A stretch of 56,050 bases of DNA from Phycisphaerales bacterium (GTDB lineage: Bacteria > Planctomycetota > Phycisphaerae > UBA1845): NCBI GenBank assembly GCA_020639095.1, contig JACKHH010000024.1, positions 1-56,050 of the forward strand, in the 5' to 3' direction. The position numbers were made by a program, and so were the translations under genes. The notes beneath the pieces were generated by a model that was not told the DNA's origin, ran no database searches, and was given only the letters and a program-made list of their open reading frames with translations. Below are positions 42,324 to 50,171 of this stretch, piece by piece. How positions within the stretch are numbered: position 1 is the first letter of the stretch; every line of letters begins with the position of its first letter.

Positions 42324-42415
42324 CGCAACATCGTTTCCGGTTGGTGGGCAGTGCCCACCCTACGGCGATTTGCGATAGCACGCATTTCTATTTCGTTTGC
42401 AGACAGGCTTCCCAT
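42295..42415. repeat. Composite repeat: family B copy B4 plus degenerate family A
   Basis: 42295-42363: GTGG head, hairpin, core AATGACGCAACATCGTTTCC and mirror arm ending CTAC. Then a shared tail CTACGGCGAT...CGCATTTCTATTTCG and a degraded A unit (TTGCAGACAGGCTTCCCATC). The same composite lies at 42881-43004, on the other side of the GYD gene. Confidence 0.8.
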
Positions 42416-42470
42416 CCGCCGTGGATTTGTATGACTGTGTCAAGGCACTTCGCGTTGCGGCGGATCGCCG

Positions 42471-42476
42471 TATAAT
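42471..42476 (+). promoter_or_regulatory. Possible -10 box before the GYD gene
   Basis: TATAAT followed by CGGCGACG, about 60 bases before the start codon. No clear -35. Confidence 0.35.
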
Positions 42477-42535
42477 CGGCGACGTTGGCTGCGTTTGCAC
42501 CCCTTCGAAACATGACAACATGCAGGAGAAAATCC

Positions 42536-42838
42536 ATGGTCCGCTTCATCGTTCTGATCAACTTCACGGATAAGGGCATCGGTCACGTCAAAGAGTCGGT
42601 GGCTCGGGCGATGGCGTTCGACGTGGTTGCCGAGAAGGCCGGCGCCAAGGTGGAATGTCAATACTGGACCGTGGGCGCGTACGACGGTGCGTTCATCTTG
42701 TCTGCTCCGGACGAGAAGACGGCGTCGGGCTTGGTGCTCGCGCTGGGGCAGCATGACAACGTCAAGACCACGATGCTGCGGGCGTTTGATGCAGAGGAAT
42801 TCAAAGGCGTGGTGAATGCCATGCCGGCGCTGGGTTAG
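42536..42838 (+). CDS. GYD domain protein
   Basis: 100 residues, the normal size. A GYD-domain (ferredoxin-like) protein: MVRFIVLINFTDKGIGHVKE, KVECQYWTVGAYDGAFILSA and KTTMLRAFDAEEFKGVV. The name-giving motif is AYD here. The biochemical role of the family is not defined. The ATG has GGAG eight bases upstream. It stands alone, flanked on each side by the same composite repeat (42295-42415 and 42881-43004). Confidence 0.85.
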   Translation: MVRFIVLINFTDKGIGHVKESVARAMAFDVVAEKAGAKVECQYWTVGAYDGAFILSAPDEKTASGLVLALGQHDNVKTTMLRAFDAEEFKGVVNAMPALG

Positions 42839-42880
42839 GCTGCGCGAGATCGCCAGAGGCAGTGTGGCTTGGATTCTATG

Positions 42881-43004
42881 AGCGCACTGCCCACCAGCAG
42901 TGACGCAACTTCGTTGCTGGCTGGTGGGCAGTACCCACCCTACGGCGAATTGCAAAAGGACGCATCTCTATTTCGGTTGCAGGCAGGATGCCTGCACCAC
43001 AATG
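42881..43004. repeat. Composite repeat: family B copy B5 plus family A
   Basis: Degraded left arm (AGCGCACTGCCCACC), core with GTGACGCAACTTCGTT, right arm GGTGGGCAGTACCCACC plus CTAC, then a tail CTACGGCGAATTGC...CGCATCTCTATTTCG and a full family A unit (GCAGGC-aggat-GCCTGC-ACCACAATG, 42977-43004). The rest of 42839-43164 holds no gene. Confidence 0.85.
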
Positions 43005-43164
43005 CTCTCGTCGAGGCGCACTTCATCCGGCCGGTGCTGGCTGCTTTCGCCGATAACCTGTCTTGCGTGCGGTACTGTGTTGTTGTCGTTGTCGGAATGG
43101 GTGTGATCCGCGTCGGTTGTTGTAATCCTTTCGCTATTCCGCCGAGTCTTGGGTTATTCTGGAA

Positions 43165-43845
43165 GTGAGGGATTGGCGCGGAGGCTTTGGGGTCGCGTCG
43201 GTGAGCGCTTTGGACGGTCAGTCTGGCGACTCGGTTGCTGGTGATGGGCAGGCGCACCGCGTCGATGGCATGGACGTAATCGATGCGCGCGGCAAGCGTG
43301 TGCGCATGCTCGATCCCGTCGTCATACATCTGCTGCGCCGCAGGCAACTCATTCCGTCGGACGAACTCCACACTATCGCACGCGAAATCGACAGCCATTG
43401 GAGCCGGGCCCATGTCATGCCGGTGTTCGTCGCGGTCGCGATCGGTATGCTGCTCTGCCTGTACTACATCCACTTCAGCGGCAAGCTCTCAGTCAGCTTG
43501 CGCATCCTCTTGAGCGCGAATATTGTTTTCCCAATGGTGATACCGTGGTGGGCGTGGCGGCGGGCGCGGAAGTTGTCCAGATTGCGGATCGTACCGGTGC
43601 TGCTCAGGCATGGACGGTGCGCGCACTGCGCCTACGATCTTCATGGCTTGCACGCGGACGCGAGCGACGGCGCTACGGTTTGTCCGGAGTGTGGTTGTGC
43701 GTGGCGACTGGATGATGTTGCTGCCGATCTTCCGATTTCCACGGCGGCTACGAAAGCGGCGGAGCGCAAGCGACTTGATCTAGTTGCGATCGCGGTGATC
43801 GCGGCGCTTGCGGGCGTTTGGGCGTTCGTCTTACTGCTGTTCTAG
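43165..43845 (+). CDS. Membrane protein with one zinc ribbon
   Basis: 226 residues if it starts at GTG 43165; the true start could be GTG 43201 or ATG 43270 and none has a good ribosome-binding site. Two helices near the middle (MPVFVAVAIGMLLCLYYIHF, LRILLSANIVFPMVIPWW), then a zinc ribbon (GRCAHCAYDLHGL ... VCPECGCAW) and a C-terminal helix (LVAIAVIAALAGVWAFVLLLF). The C-x2-C ... C-P-E-C pattern with YDL is common in planctomycete membrane proteins of unknown function. The next gene carries a similar ribbon 25 bases downstream, so the two may form an operon. Confidence 0.65.
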   Translation: MRDWRGGFGVASVSALDGQSGDSVAGDGQAHRVDGMDVIDARGKRVRMLDPVVIHLLRRRQLIPSDELHTIAREIDSHWSRAHVMPVFVAVAIGMLLCLYYIHFSGKLSVSLRILLSANIVFPMVIPWWAWRRARKLSRLRIVPVLLRHGRCAHCAYDLHGLHADASDGATVCPECGCAWRLDDVAADLPISTAATKAAERKRLDLVAIAVIAALAGVWAFVLLLF

Positions 43846-43870
43846 GTGTGTATGAGCGGGGCGGAATGCC

Positions 43871-44446
43871 ATGTATGAGTGCCCGAACTGTCGCGAGCCG
43901 CAGCCGGTGCGCTATGTGATGAAACCGCTCTGGGGGATGTGGACGTGCGCGGCCTGCGGGGCGGTGATGGGTATTGATGTCAAGCGACGGGTTATCGCGG
44001 CGGGTTGCGTGCTCGCAGTCTGCATGACCGTCATGTTCGTGCTGGAGTGGCGCGGGATGATGGTGGGGCGCGGAAATGCCTATCTCGGACTGGCGACGCT
44101 GGCGTCGGTGGGTCTGGTGATTGTGTACTTTGTCGATCGCGCGGTGCTCATCCAGCGGACCGGTAAGCGCTGTGGTACGTGCGGGTATGATCTGCGCGGG
44201 CAAATCGCAGAGCGTTGTCCCGAGTGTGGAGTCAGGTTCGATCCCGCGGAGCGCCGTGCGGAGGTATCTGCGGAGGATCGCATGCGGCGGGCTGCGATGC
44301 GCCGGCGTGCTCGGGTCTTGGGTGTTGTGATCATCGTGGCGCTCGGATTGGCGTTCATGTTCGGGAACATTCTTTGGTACCGCTACATGCGCCAGGTGCG
44401 ATCGGTGCCGCCGCCGGTGGTTGCGCCCACCTCACCGACGCATTGA
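43871..44446 (+). CDS. Membrane protein with two zinc ribbons
   Basis: 191 residues. A first zinc ribbon at the start (YECPNCREPQPV ... WTCAACGAV), two helices (GCVLAVCMTVMFVLEW and YLGLATLASVGLVIVYFVDR), a second zinc ribbon (GKRCGTCGYDLRGQIAERCP then ECG), a basic stretch, and a last helix (VLGVVIIVALGLAFMFGNIL). Ribbons of this kind bind zinc and often nucleic acid or protein. The function is unknown. A GGCGGA lies near the ATG. Downstream of the related 43165 gene on the same strand. Confidence 0.75.
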   Translation: MYECPNCREPQPVRYVMKPLWGMWTCAACGAVMGIDVKRRVIAAGCVLAVCMTVMFVLEWRGMMVGRGNAYLGLATLASVGLVIVYFVDRAVLIQRTGKRCGTCGYDLRGQIAERCPECGVRFDPAERRAEVSAEDRMRRAAMRRRARVLGVVIIVALGLAFMFGNILWYRYMRQVRSVPPPVVAPTSPTH

Positions 44447-44623
44447 CGCGAGTGCGATATCGCTATTGTTATGGCTGGGAATCGCGAGAGGTTGGTGGTT
44501 CGGGTAGGCGGCGTTAGGATGCGTACCTGCGACCGCGCCAGCCAACGCAGCCAGAGCGCGATTCGCAGGGCGACGATCGCGAACGTCATTACGAAATCAC
44601 GAATCCACTGATGGGAGAACACC

Positions 44624-45103
44624 TTGAAGCAGGTAACGATTCACACCGACCATGGCGACATGACGCTGGAGTTCTTTCCGGACAAGGCGCCGCAGCACGT
44701 TGAGAATTTCATCGACCTGGCGGAATCCGGGTTCTACGACAACAAGACTTTTCACCGCATCGTCGACGGGTTCATGATCCAGGGCGGCTGCCCCAAGGGT
44801 ACGGGCACTGGCGACGGGCCGCGACGCCTCAAGGCGGAGTTCAACGACACGCCGCACGTCGAAGGCGTGCTCAGCATGGCGCGGGCGCAAGATCCGAACT
44901 CGGCATCGTGTCAGTTCTTCATTTGCCTGGGCGATGCGCGCTTTCTGGATCGGCAGTACACGGCATTCGGACGGATTACCGACGATGCCGGCTTGGAGAC
45001 GTTGCGGAAGATCGGGAAAGTGAAGACCGTTGATCCCGGTTCCGGCGAGAAGTCGAAGCCGGTCACGCCGGTGAAGATCGAAAGCATGAGCGTGTCGGAG
45101 TGA
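44624..45103 (+). CDS. ppiB: Cyclophilin-type peptidyl-prolyl cis-trans isomerase
   Basis: 159 residues, PpiB-like, no signal. It catalyses prolyl bond isomerisation in protein folding. The hallmark KTFHRIVDGFMIQGG (active-site Arg in FHR), LSMARAQDPNSASCQFFICL and FLDRQYTAFGRI are all present. The start codon is TTG at 44624, with GGGAGA eight bases upstream; the alternative ATG 44660 would cut the first strand. The TGA stop lies in the first unit of the downstream GTGAGAAG tandem array. Confidence 0.95.
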   Translation: MKQVTIHTDHGDMTLEFFPDKAPQHVENFIDLAESGFYDNKTFHRIVDGFMIQGGCPKGTGTGDGPRRLKAEFNDTPHVEGVLSMARAQDPNSASCQFFICLGDARFLDRQYTAFGRITDDAGLETLRKIGKVKTVDPGSGEKSKPVTPVKIESMSVSE

Positions 45104-45155
45104 GAAAGTGAGAAGGTGAGAAGGTGAGAAGGTGAGAAGGTGAGAAAGTGAGAAA
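45100..45155 (+). repeat. Tandem 8-base repeat, seven units (family H)
   Basis: Seven units of GTGAGAAA or GTGAGAAG, all exact except for the last base. The ppiB stop codon TGA is in the first unit. Good candidate for slippage and length variation. Confidence 0.9.
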
Positions 45156-45245
45156 GTATGCCACTTGCGGGCGTACTTGGTGGTGATCACCTTCTCCTGA
45201 TCAGGTTACCTTCTGGCTGCTTGATTGTTCCTTGGGAAAATAAAG

Positions 45246-45276
45246 TGCGTTCCGCTCTTGGGCGAAACGCATTTTT
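45246..45276. terminator. Bidirectional terminator between ppiB and the PilZ gene
   Basis: Stem TGCGTT with AACGCA and an inner CGC-GCG, followed by TTTTTG on the plus strand and, on the minus strand, TTTATTTT. It lies between two convergent genes. Confidence 0.75.
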
Positions 45277-45313
45277 GTTTATTCAAACAGCCGTCGCCAA
45301 CAGCTACGCACTT

Positions 45314-45676
45314 CTAGTAGAGAAATTGCAGACCCACCAGCGTGCCTTCGGGCGTCGGGGACGCGTGGCGCGTCAGGGCTTTGCCGAACAGGGTGGCTTC
45401 GGGCTGGTGGATGGCGATGGATACGCGCGCATCCATCGGGATATCGTCTTCAACGAGAATACCAACACCCAGGGGGCTCAGGTTCAGCGCCCGGGCGAGC
45501 AGATATTCCTCTCCGCCGTCCTCATTGGGAACCCACAATTCCACGGTGCCGGGGAATGGCCAGCGCGTTCGCCCGCGACGTTCGTTGGCATCGCGGTCGT
45601 CACAATAGCCATAGCGCTCGTGGAGTATGTCGAGCACGGCGTCCGCGGATAGCGGGATGAATTCCTCTGTTTGCAT
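45314..45676 (-). CDS. PilZ domain protein
   Basis: 120 residues from the ATG at 45676 (GAGG upstream). A PilZ-like domain: an Arg-rich box (ERRGRTRWPFPGTVELWV) and the N-x-S-x2-G motif (LNLSPLGVGILVED). PilZ domains often bind cyclic di-GMP, but the first motif is not a perfect R-x3-R (here RRGRTR), so binding is likely but not certain. A helical start (SADAVLDILHERYGYC) precedes it. Convergent with ppiB. The gap to rex (45677-45942) holds nothing recognised. Confidence 0.75.
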   Translation of the reverse strand: MQTEEFIPLSADAVLDILHERYGYCDDRDANERRGRTRWPFPGTVELWVPNEDGGEEYLLARALNLSPLGVGILVEDDIPMDARVSIAIHQPEATLFGKALTRHASPTPEGTLVGLQFLY

Positions 45677-45942
45677 TGCACACCTCAATTGCCAGTCGCA
45701 GCGCAACCTTGTCGCTATGTGCTTTTCGGCACGTATAGAGCGTACGATTCATATTCAATGCACGAAGTCCCAATAGGAAATAAATATCGGGTGCAGGCGC
45801 GGACTGCGTGCGCTGGGAATTCCATAGCGGATTTATCGGCGGGTTGGGCGGGGTCGCGGCGGGCCTGGACATATTCACGCCGGGCTGTATTGGTCAAAGC
45901 CCACGCGCTATCGCTTATCGGATGCAATGCGCGCGAATACAG

Positions 45943-46596
45943 CTATTCGGACGGTGCAATGCCGGCGCTCACGTTGAAGGAAAGCTGTTCCAGCTGCACC
46001 GCGAGGTCAACGTTGACCACCGTGACGGTCGGCGGCAGGTGCAGCGCGATCGGGGCGAAGTTGAGAATCCCGCGGATGCCGGCAGCCACCACGGACTCGG
46101 CGATCGACTGCGCGACGGGTGCGGGCACGGCGAGCACCGCGAGTCGAATCTGGAGATCGCGAGCGGCGTCGGCCAGTTCGTCGATGTGGCGGACGGGCAT
46201 GTCGAAGTCGGGCGCGGAGGGTTTGCCGACCTTCGCGGGGTCGGTGTCGAACACGGCTGCTATTTCGAACCCGCGTTTGCCGAATCCGCGATAGGCGAGC
46301 AGGGCACGCCCAAGGTTACCTGCGCCGACGAGCAGCACGCGCCAGGTGCGGTCCGTTCCCAGGATGGACCTCAGCCGGGCGATGAGTTCATTCACGTCAT
46401 AGCCGATACCGGGCTGGCCGAACTGACCGAAGTACGCGAGATCCTTGCGGACCTGGGCGTCAGTGAAGCGCAGAGCCTGGCCGAGCTGCTTGCTGGACAC
46501 CGTGTGCAGGTTGGTTTCACGGAGCGCTTCCAACTGCCGCAGGTAGAGGCTGAGGCGTCGGACGGCGGGGGCCGGGATACCTTCGGACTTGGACAT
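45943..46596 (-). CDS. rex: Redox-sensing transcriptional repressor Rex
   Basis: 217 residues, the usual size. An N-terminal winged-helix DNA-binding domain (AVRRLSLYLRQLEALRETN, VSSKQLGQALRFTDAQVRKD, LAYFGQFGQPGIGYDV) and a C-terminal NAD(H) Rossmann domain (VLLVGAGNLGRALL). It represses respiration and fermentation genes when NADH is low relative to NAD+. The classical TTGTGA...TCACAA-type operator was not found by eye upstream of any gene here. Single gene; the ATG at 46596 lacks a strong ribosome-binding site. Confidence 0.95.
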   Translation of the reverse strand: MSKSEGIPAPAVRRLSLYLRQLEALRETNLHTVSSKQLGQALRFTDAQVRKDLAYFGQFGQPGIGYDVNELIARLRSILGTDRTWRVLLVGAGNLGRALLAYRGFGKRGFEIAAVFDTDPAKVGKPSAPDFDMPVRHIDELADAARDLQIRLAVLAVPAPVAQSIAESVVAAGIRGILNFAPIALHLPPTVTVVNVDLAVQLEQLSFNVSAGIAPSE

Positions 46597-46729
46597 GGGA
46601 GATCAGGCGTTTCGTGGCCTCAAGAGAAGTAAGCGTAGCAGCCGGGGACTATAGCAAGCGCGCGGACGGGTCACAACCCGGATGCGGCGGCCGTGGATGC
46701 CGGTCATGCAAGGCCGCAACGGAGACTCT

Positions 46730-46761
46730 CCATGGCCTTGCTGCGCAAGACCATGCCACCC
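46730..46761 (+). repeat. Family D repeat, degraded arm
   Basis: CCATGGCCTTGC-tgc-GCAAGACCATG plus CCACCC. It has compensating changes on both stem sides relative to the arms at 26522 and 37579 (C and T, G and A), which supports selection for pairing. Confidence 0.7.
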
Positions 46762-46900
46762 GTGCTCGCTACGCGAAGCAACTCTCAAGCCGGCAGCGGT
46801 GTTCAGCTTGACAGCGTTGCGGAGGATTGGGTACCGTGCGCTGCTGCGGAATACCTGAAATGCGGGGATGGCGCGTCCCCAAGCGGCGTTTCGGCAGGCC

Positions 46901-46906
46901 TATAAT
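46901..46906 (+). promoter_or_regulatory. Possible -10 box before the secreted helical protein
   Basis: TATAAT followed by CGATTG, 114 bases before the start codon. No clear -35. Confidence 0.35.
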
Positions 46907-47019
46907 CGATTGAGAGAGCAGCCCAGCCGAGTGCCACACCAGCCGAGTTGGACATGCAGAACCTGCGTCGCGGCGAGTCGTCCTCAGGCGAGCCGTTCGA
47001 CGACAATCGGAGAGTATCG

Positions 47020-48102
47020 ATGAAGCGTTGTATCCCGGGGTTGAATTGTCTCCTGCTGTGCGTGGCTGCGATCGTCGCGTGCTGTGCGACACCCGTTGCG
47101 GCTCAGCCTTCTCCCAGCAAGGAAGATCAGGCAATGGACGTGCTGCGGGTTGGCACGCCGAGCGATCGCGACAACCCGATTGTTGACGATTGGATCACCA
47201 AGGAGCTGGACAAACTCCGCGAGATGATCAAGCAGCCGGTGCTTGTACACGAAGGCGTGACCGGGTTCAGCGATCGCTTCAAGAAGCAGTACAACCACGC
47301 GGACAACTCGCCCAAGTTCAAGGCCAAGCTGGCGGAGCGGGCGGGTGAGGTCTTCGCCAAGCTGTTCGCGGGCGGGGCGGGCGATCCGATCGTGCTGCGG
47401 TCGGCGGCGACGGTTCTTCAGGATATGAAGGACGTGAACACGGAGCCGGCGCTGCTCGCCGGGGTGCAGTCGAACAATCAGGCGGTGCGGTACCTGTGTG
47501 CGGGTTCGATCATTCAGTTGCACGATGCGATTGCGAGCGATGCGAAGCAGGCGACGGCCGCGTTGGATGCGATCGGGAAGGCCGGTGCGGTTGAGGTCAA
47601 CGGCGTGGCGATGCGCCGGTTGTACCAGGCGGCGGGCATGGAGAATCAGGTCGCGACGGCGGTCCCGGTGATGGTCGAGATGATGGACGCCCGGTTGGCG
47701 AAGATGCGGGCGAATCCGCGCGACCTGGATCGTGCGGAGATCGCAGCCGTTGAGTATTTCGCGAAAGCGGATTCGGGTGGCAAGCTCGACGCGCCGTTGC
47801 GCACCGAAGTGGTGCAGCGGTTGGCGCCGCTGCTGCGGATTCATACGACGCGCTTTGCCGAGTCGGACCTGAGCGATGACGAACGGGCTGCGGTTATGGC
47901 GACGATCGCAAATGTTGAGGATCTGCTCAAACGCATCACCAAGCCGACGAAAGCGCCGGACGTTTCGGGCGTGATGCAGAAGGGGGAGGGCAACGACGCG
48001 GCGCTGAATATGGAGATCGAACTGCTCCAGTGGATCGGTTCGAAGGACACGCCGGGCGTGTTGAATTCGGCGCCGTGGAATGTGCCGACGGGTGCGCCGT
48101 AG
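47020..48102 (+). CDS. Secreted helical-repeat protein of unknown function
   Basis: 360 residues from ATG 47020, which follows CGGAGAG. A Cys-rich signal (KRCIPGLNCLLLCVAAIVAC) is followed by a mature start near AQPSPSKED. The mature part is almost all helix with HEAT-like repetition (DPIVLRSAATVLQDMKDV, NNQAVRYLCAGSIIQLHDAI, TAALDAIGKAGAVEVNG). It probably acts as a protein-binding scaffold in the periplasm or outside. No catalytic residues. The C-terminus is short and polar. Alternative start 46948 adds residues unlike a signal peptide. Confidence 0.65.
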   Translation: MKRCIPGLNCLLLCVAAIVACCATPVAAQPSPSKEDQAMDVLRVGTPSDRDNPIVDDWITKELDKLREMIKQPVLVHEGVTGFSDRFKKQYNHADNSPKFKAKLAERAGEVFAKLFAGGAGDPIVLRSAATVLQDMKDVNTEPALLAGVQSNNQAVRYLCAGSIIQLHDAIASDAKQATAALDAIGKAGAVEVNGVAMRRLYQAAGMENQVATAVPVMVEMMDARLAKMRANPRDLDRAEIAAVEYFAKADSGGKLDAPLRTEVVQRLAPLLRIHTTRFAESDLSDDERAAVMATIANVEDLLKRITKPTKAPDVSGVMQKGEGNDAALNMEIELLQWIGSKDTPGVLNSAPWNVPTGAP

Positions 48103-48130
48103 ATCGCGTTGCCGTTGAAGGCGTTTCATT

Positions 48131-48208
48131 GTGCCACTGCTCTTGAGCAGTGGACCACATCTTGCGGGCCTGTGCTTCTGGTGAACCACTGCTTAAGAGC
48201 AGTGGCAC
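48131..48208. repeat. Palindromic inverted pair, family E
   Basis: GTGCCACTGCTC-tt-GAGCAGTGG and, after 30 bases, CCACTGCTT-a-AGAGCAGTGGCAC. The ends GTGCC and GGCAC are inverted. One arm also occurs at 34846-34873. Bases 48209-48414 hold no gene with a supported start. Confidence 0.8.
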
Positions 48209-48414
48209 GAGTGGGCGTTTCGCTTCATCGTATTCTTTGTTGAGTTACATTTCTCCAGTGAGGCTGCCTGCGCGGTTTTTGCTGGCGGTTCGTGGTATGC
48301 GCTCACATACTGTCGCCGATGCTTGCGTGCCAACTTAATGCGTCTGATCCCTGTTGCGTTGTGCGCGGTTCCTGTTTGGGGCGGCGTGGATGCGCTTTGC
48401 GTCGTGTTCTGTTT

Positions 48415-50148
48415 ATGGCCCCCCGCTTGGCGCGGGGGGTTCTGATTTTGCTTCCACGTGCCTGCGTGATCGTTCTGCTGTTAACGCTAGCTGGTGGTGG
48501 GGTAGTTCGGGGAGAGGCATTGGTGAATCCGCCTTCGCTTTCCGCGACATTGCCTGTGGATATTTCGCGGGTTGATATTGATGCGACGTTGCGGCGGCGG
48601 TTGCGGGCGGAGCCTACGGCGCTGAATCCCATTCTGATGTTCACGGAAATCGACGCGGAATTCGAGTATCTGCTGTGGGACCGGCCTATCGTGCTGGATG
48701 CATCGCTGAACTGGCAGCTCAATCCTGCGGTGACGGAGCGCTACACGCTGGCCCCGGATCGGATGTCGGCGGTGTTGGTGTTGAAGGATGGGTTGCGCTG
48801 GCATGACGGGGCGCCATTCACCGCGGAGGATGTCGCGTTCAGTTGGGCGCGGATCATGGACGACCGCGTGATTTGCCGGAAGGCGCGGACGGGACCGGAC
48901 CAACTCGCAAGCTGCACGGCTGATGATGCGCGGACGGTGCGCTTCACGTTTCGCCGCGACCTGCCGACCAATCGCTGGAACGTGGATTTCCCCATTCTGC
49001 CCAAGCACCTCTACGAACCGGTGATGCGCGATGATCCCACGCTGTCGGCGAGTGAGGCCGCGGTGGCGTTGAATCGTGCGCCGGTGGGCAACGGGCCTTA
49101 TCGTTTCGTCGAGTGGGTGGACGGGCAGCGAATCGTGCTCGAACGCTGGGATGACTATCCGGGTGAGACGCCCGCGTTTCGGCGCATCGTGTTTCAGGTG
49201 ACACCGGACAACCACGCAGCCCTGCTGGCGCTGGAGACGGATCAGATCGACGAGACCCCACTGACACCGCAGCAGTTTGCGCGCGAAACGGATGGTGAAC
49301 GGTTCGCAGCGCACGCGGTGAAGGGCAAGTCGAGCGGGTGGACCACGTACTACATCGGCTGGAACGTGCGCGAGGGTCACGTGTACACCAGTGAGGAGCC
49401 GGTGCGTCAGGCGATGGGGTTCGCGCTGAACGTGCCGCTGATCATCGAACGCGTGTTCTTCGGACTGTTTGAACCAGCCACCGGCCTTTTCCATGACGAG
49501 TCATCGGTGGGACCGACGGGTGTCGCAACGACGCCGTTCGATCTCAAACTGGCGGCTGAACAGCTTGATCGCGCGGGCTGGCTGCGCGATCCCGAGGATG
49601 GCTGGCGGTACAAAGAGGTTGCGACAGCAGATGGATCGACTAAGCGTGTGCGCGCAGGGTTTACACTGAATCTCGTTCAGGGGTCGCAAACGTCGCCGAA
49701 GATCGCGGACATTTATCAGCAGGACTTGCGGAAGATTGGCGTTGAGCTGCGCACGCAGGTGCTGGAGTGGTCGGTCTTCAACGAACGCAACTATCGCGGA
49801 GATTTTGACGCGTACGTTGGTGCGTGGACGCAGGGGCCTGAGCCCGACGATGTTTGGAATCTGCTGCACTCGTCGGCGATTGCGGACGGGCGGAACTATC
49901 CGGGGTACGCGAACGCAGACGTTGATGAAACACTCGAAGCCGGAAGGGCGACGTTTGATGAGACGATGCGGCGGGCGTGCTACGTGCGCATCGCGAACCG
50001 AGTGCGCGAGGATGCGCCGTATACGTTCGTAGCATCGGCTCCGAATCTTTGGGCGTTTGAGCGCGGGTTGCATGGGGTGACCTTCAGCCCGCGCGGGCCT
50101 GCTTTGTTTTTCCCCGGCGTGCGGAGTTGGTGGCGCGCGCGGGAGTGA
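48415..50148 (+). CDS. Peptide ABC transporter, periplasmic substrate-binding protein (family 5)
   Basis: 577 residues from ATG 48415; there is no clear ribosome-binding site. A signal peptide (RACVIVLLLTLAGGGVVRG) is followed by an SBP_bac_5 fold: ALNPILMFTEIDAEFEYLLW, VLKDGLRWHDGAPFTAEDVA, VGNGPYRFVEWVDGQRIVLE, VRQAMGFALNVPLIIERVFF and the closing GDFDAYVGAWTQGPEPDDVW. It binds oligopeptides or similar ligands for the permease complex encoded just downstream. The exact ligand is unknown; nickel or opine transport cannot be excluded. Confidence 0.9.
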   Translation: MAPRLARGVLILLPRACVIVLLLTLAGGGVVRGEALVNPPSLSATLPVDISRVDIDATLRRRLRAEPTALNPILMFTEIDAEFEYLLWDRPIVLDASLNWQLNPAVTERYTLAPDRMSAVLVLKDGLRWHDGAPFTAEDVAFSWARIMDDRVICRKARTGPDQLASCTADDARTVRFTFRRDLPTNRWNVDFPILPKHLYEPVMRDDPTLSASEAAVALNRAPVGNGPYRFVEWVDGQRIVLERWDDYPGETPAFRRIVFQVTPDNHAALLALETDQIDETPLTPQQFARETDGERFAAHAVKGKSSGWTTYYIGWNVREGHVYTSEEPVRQAMGFALNVPLIIERVFFGLFEPATGLFHDESSVGPTGVATTPFDLKLAAEQLDRAGWLRDPEDGWRYKEVATADGSTKRVRAGFTLNLVQGSQTSPKIADIYQQDLRKIGVELRTQVLEWSVFNERNYRGDFDAYVGAWTQGPEPDDVWNLLHSSAIADGRNYPGYANADVDETLEAGRATFDETMRRACYVRIANRVREDAPYTFVASAPNLWAFERGLHGVTFSPRGPALFFPGVRSWWRARE

Positions 50149-50171
50149 ATGGCGGTGAGTCGGCGGTTGTG

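Larger units (their letters stand above)
46597..47019. other. Gap with a family D repeat
   Basis: A divergent gap of about 420 bases between rex and the secreted helical protein. It holds the family D arm at 46730-46761 and a TATAAT at 46901-46906. No gene was recognised. Confidence 0.4.

Noticed and set aside
42295..43004. Insertion sequence or integron cassette around the GYD gene
   Set aside because: No transposase, integrase or attachment site; the flanks are repeat composites, reported as a finding instead.
45100..45155. CRISPR or iteron origin
   Set aside because: Eight-base units with no spacers; no replication gene or DnaA-type boxes nearby.
45943..46650. Rex operator near rex
   Set aside because: No TTGTGA-type palindrome was found by eye in the gap or before other genes.
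46984..48189. 401-residue minus-strand frame opposite the secreted helical protein
   Set aside because: Shadow frame; the plus-strand gene has a signal peptide and a ribosome-binding site.
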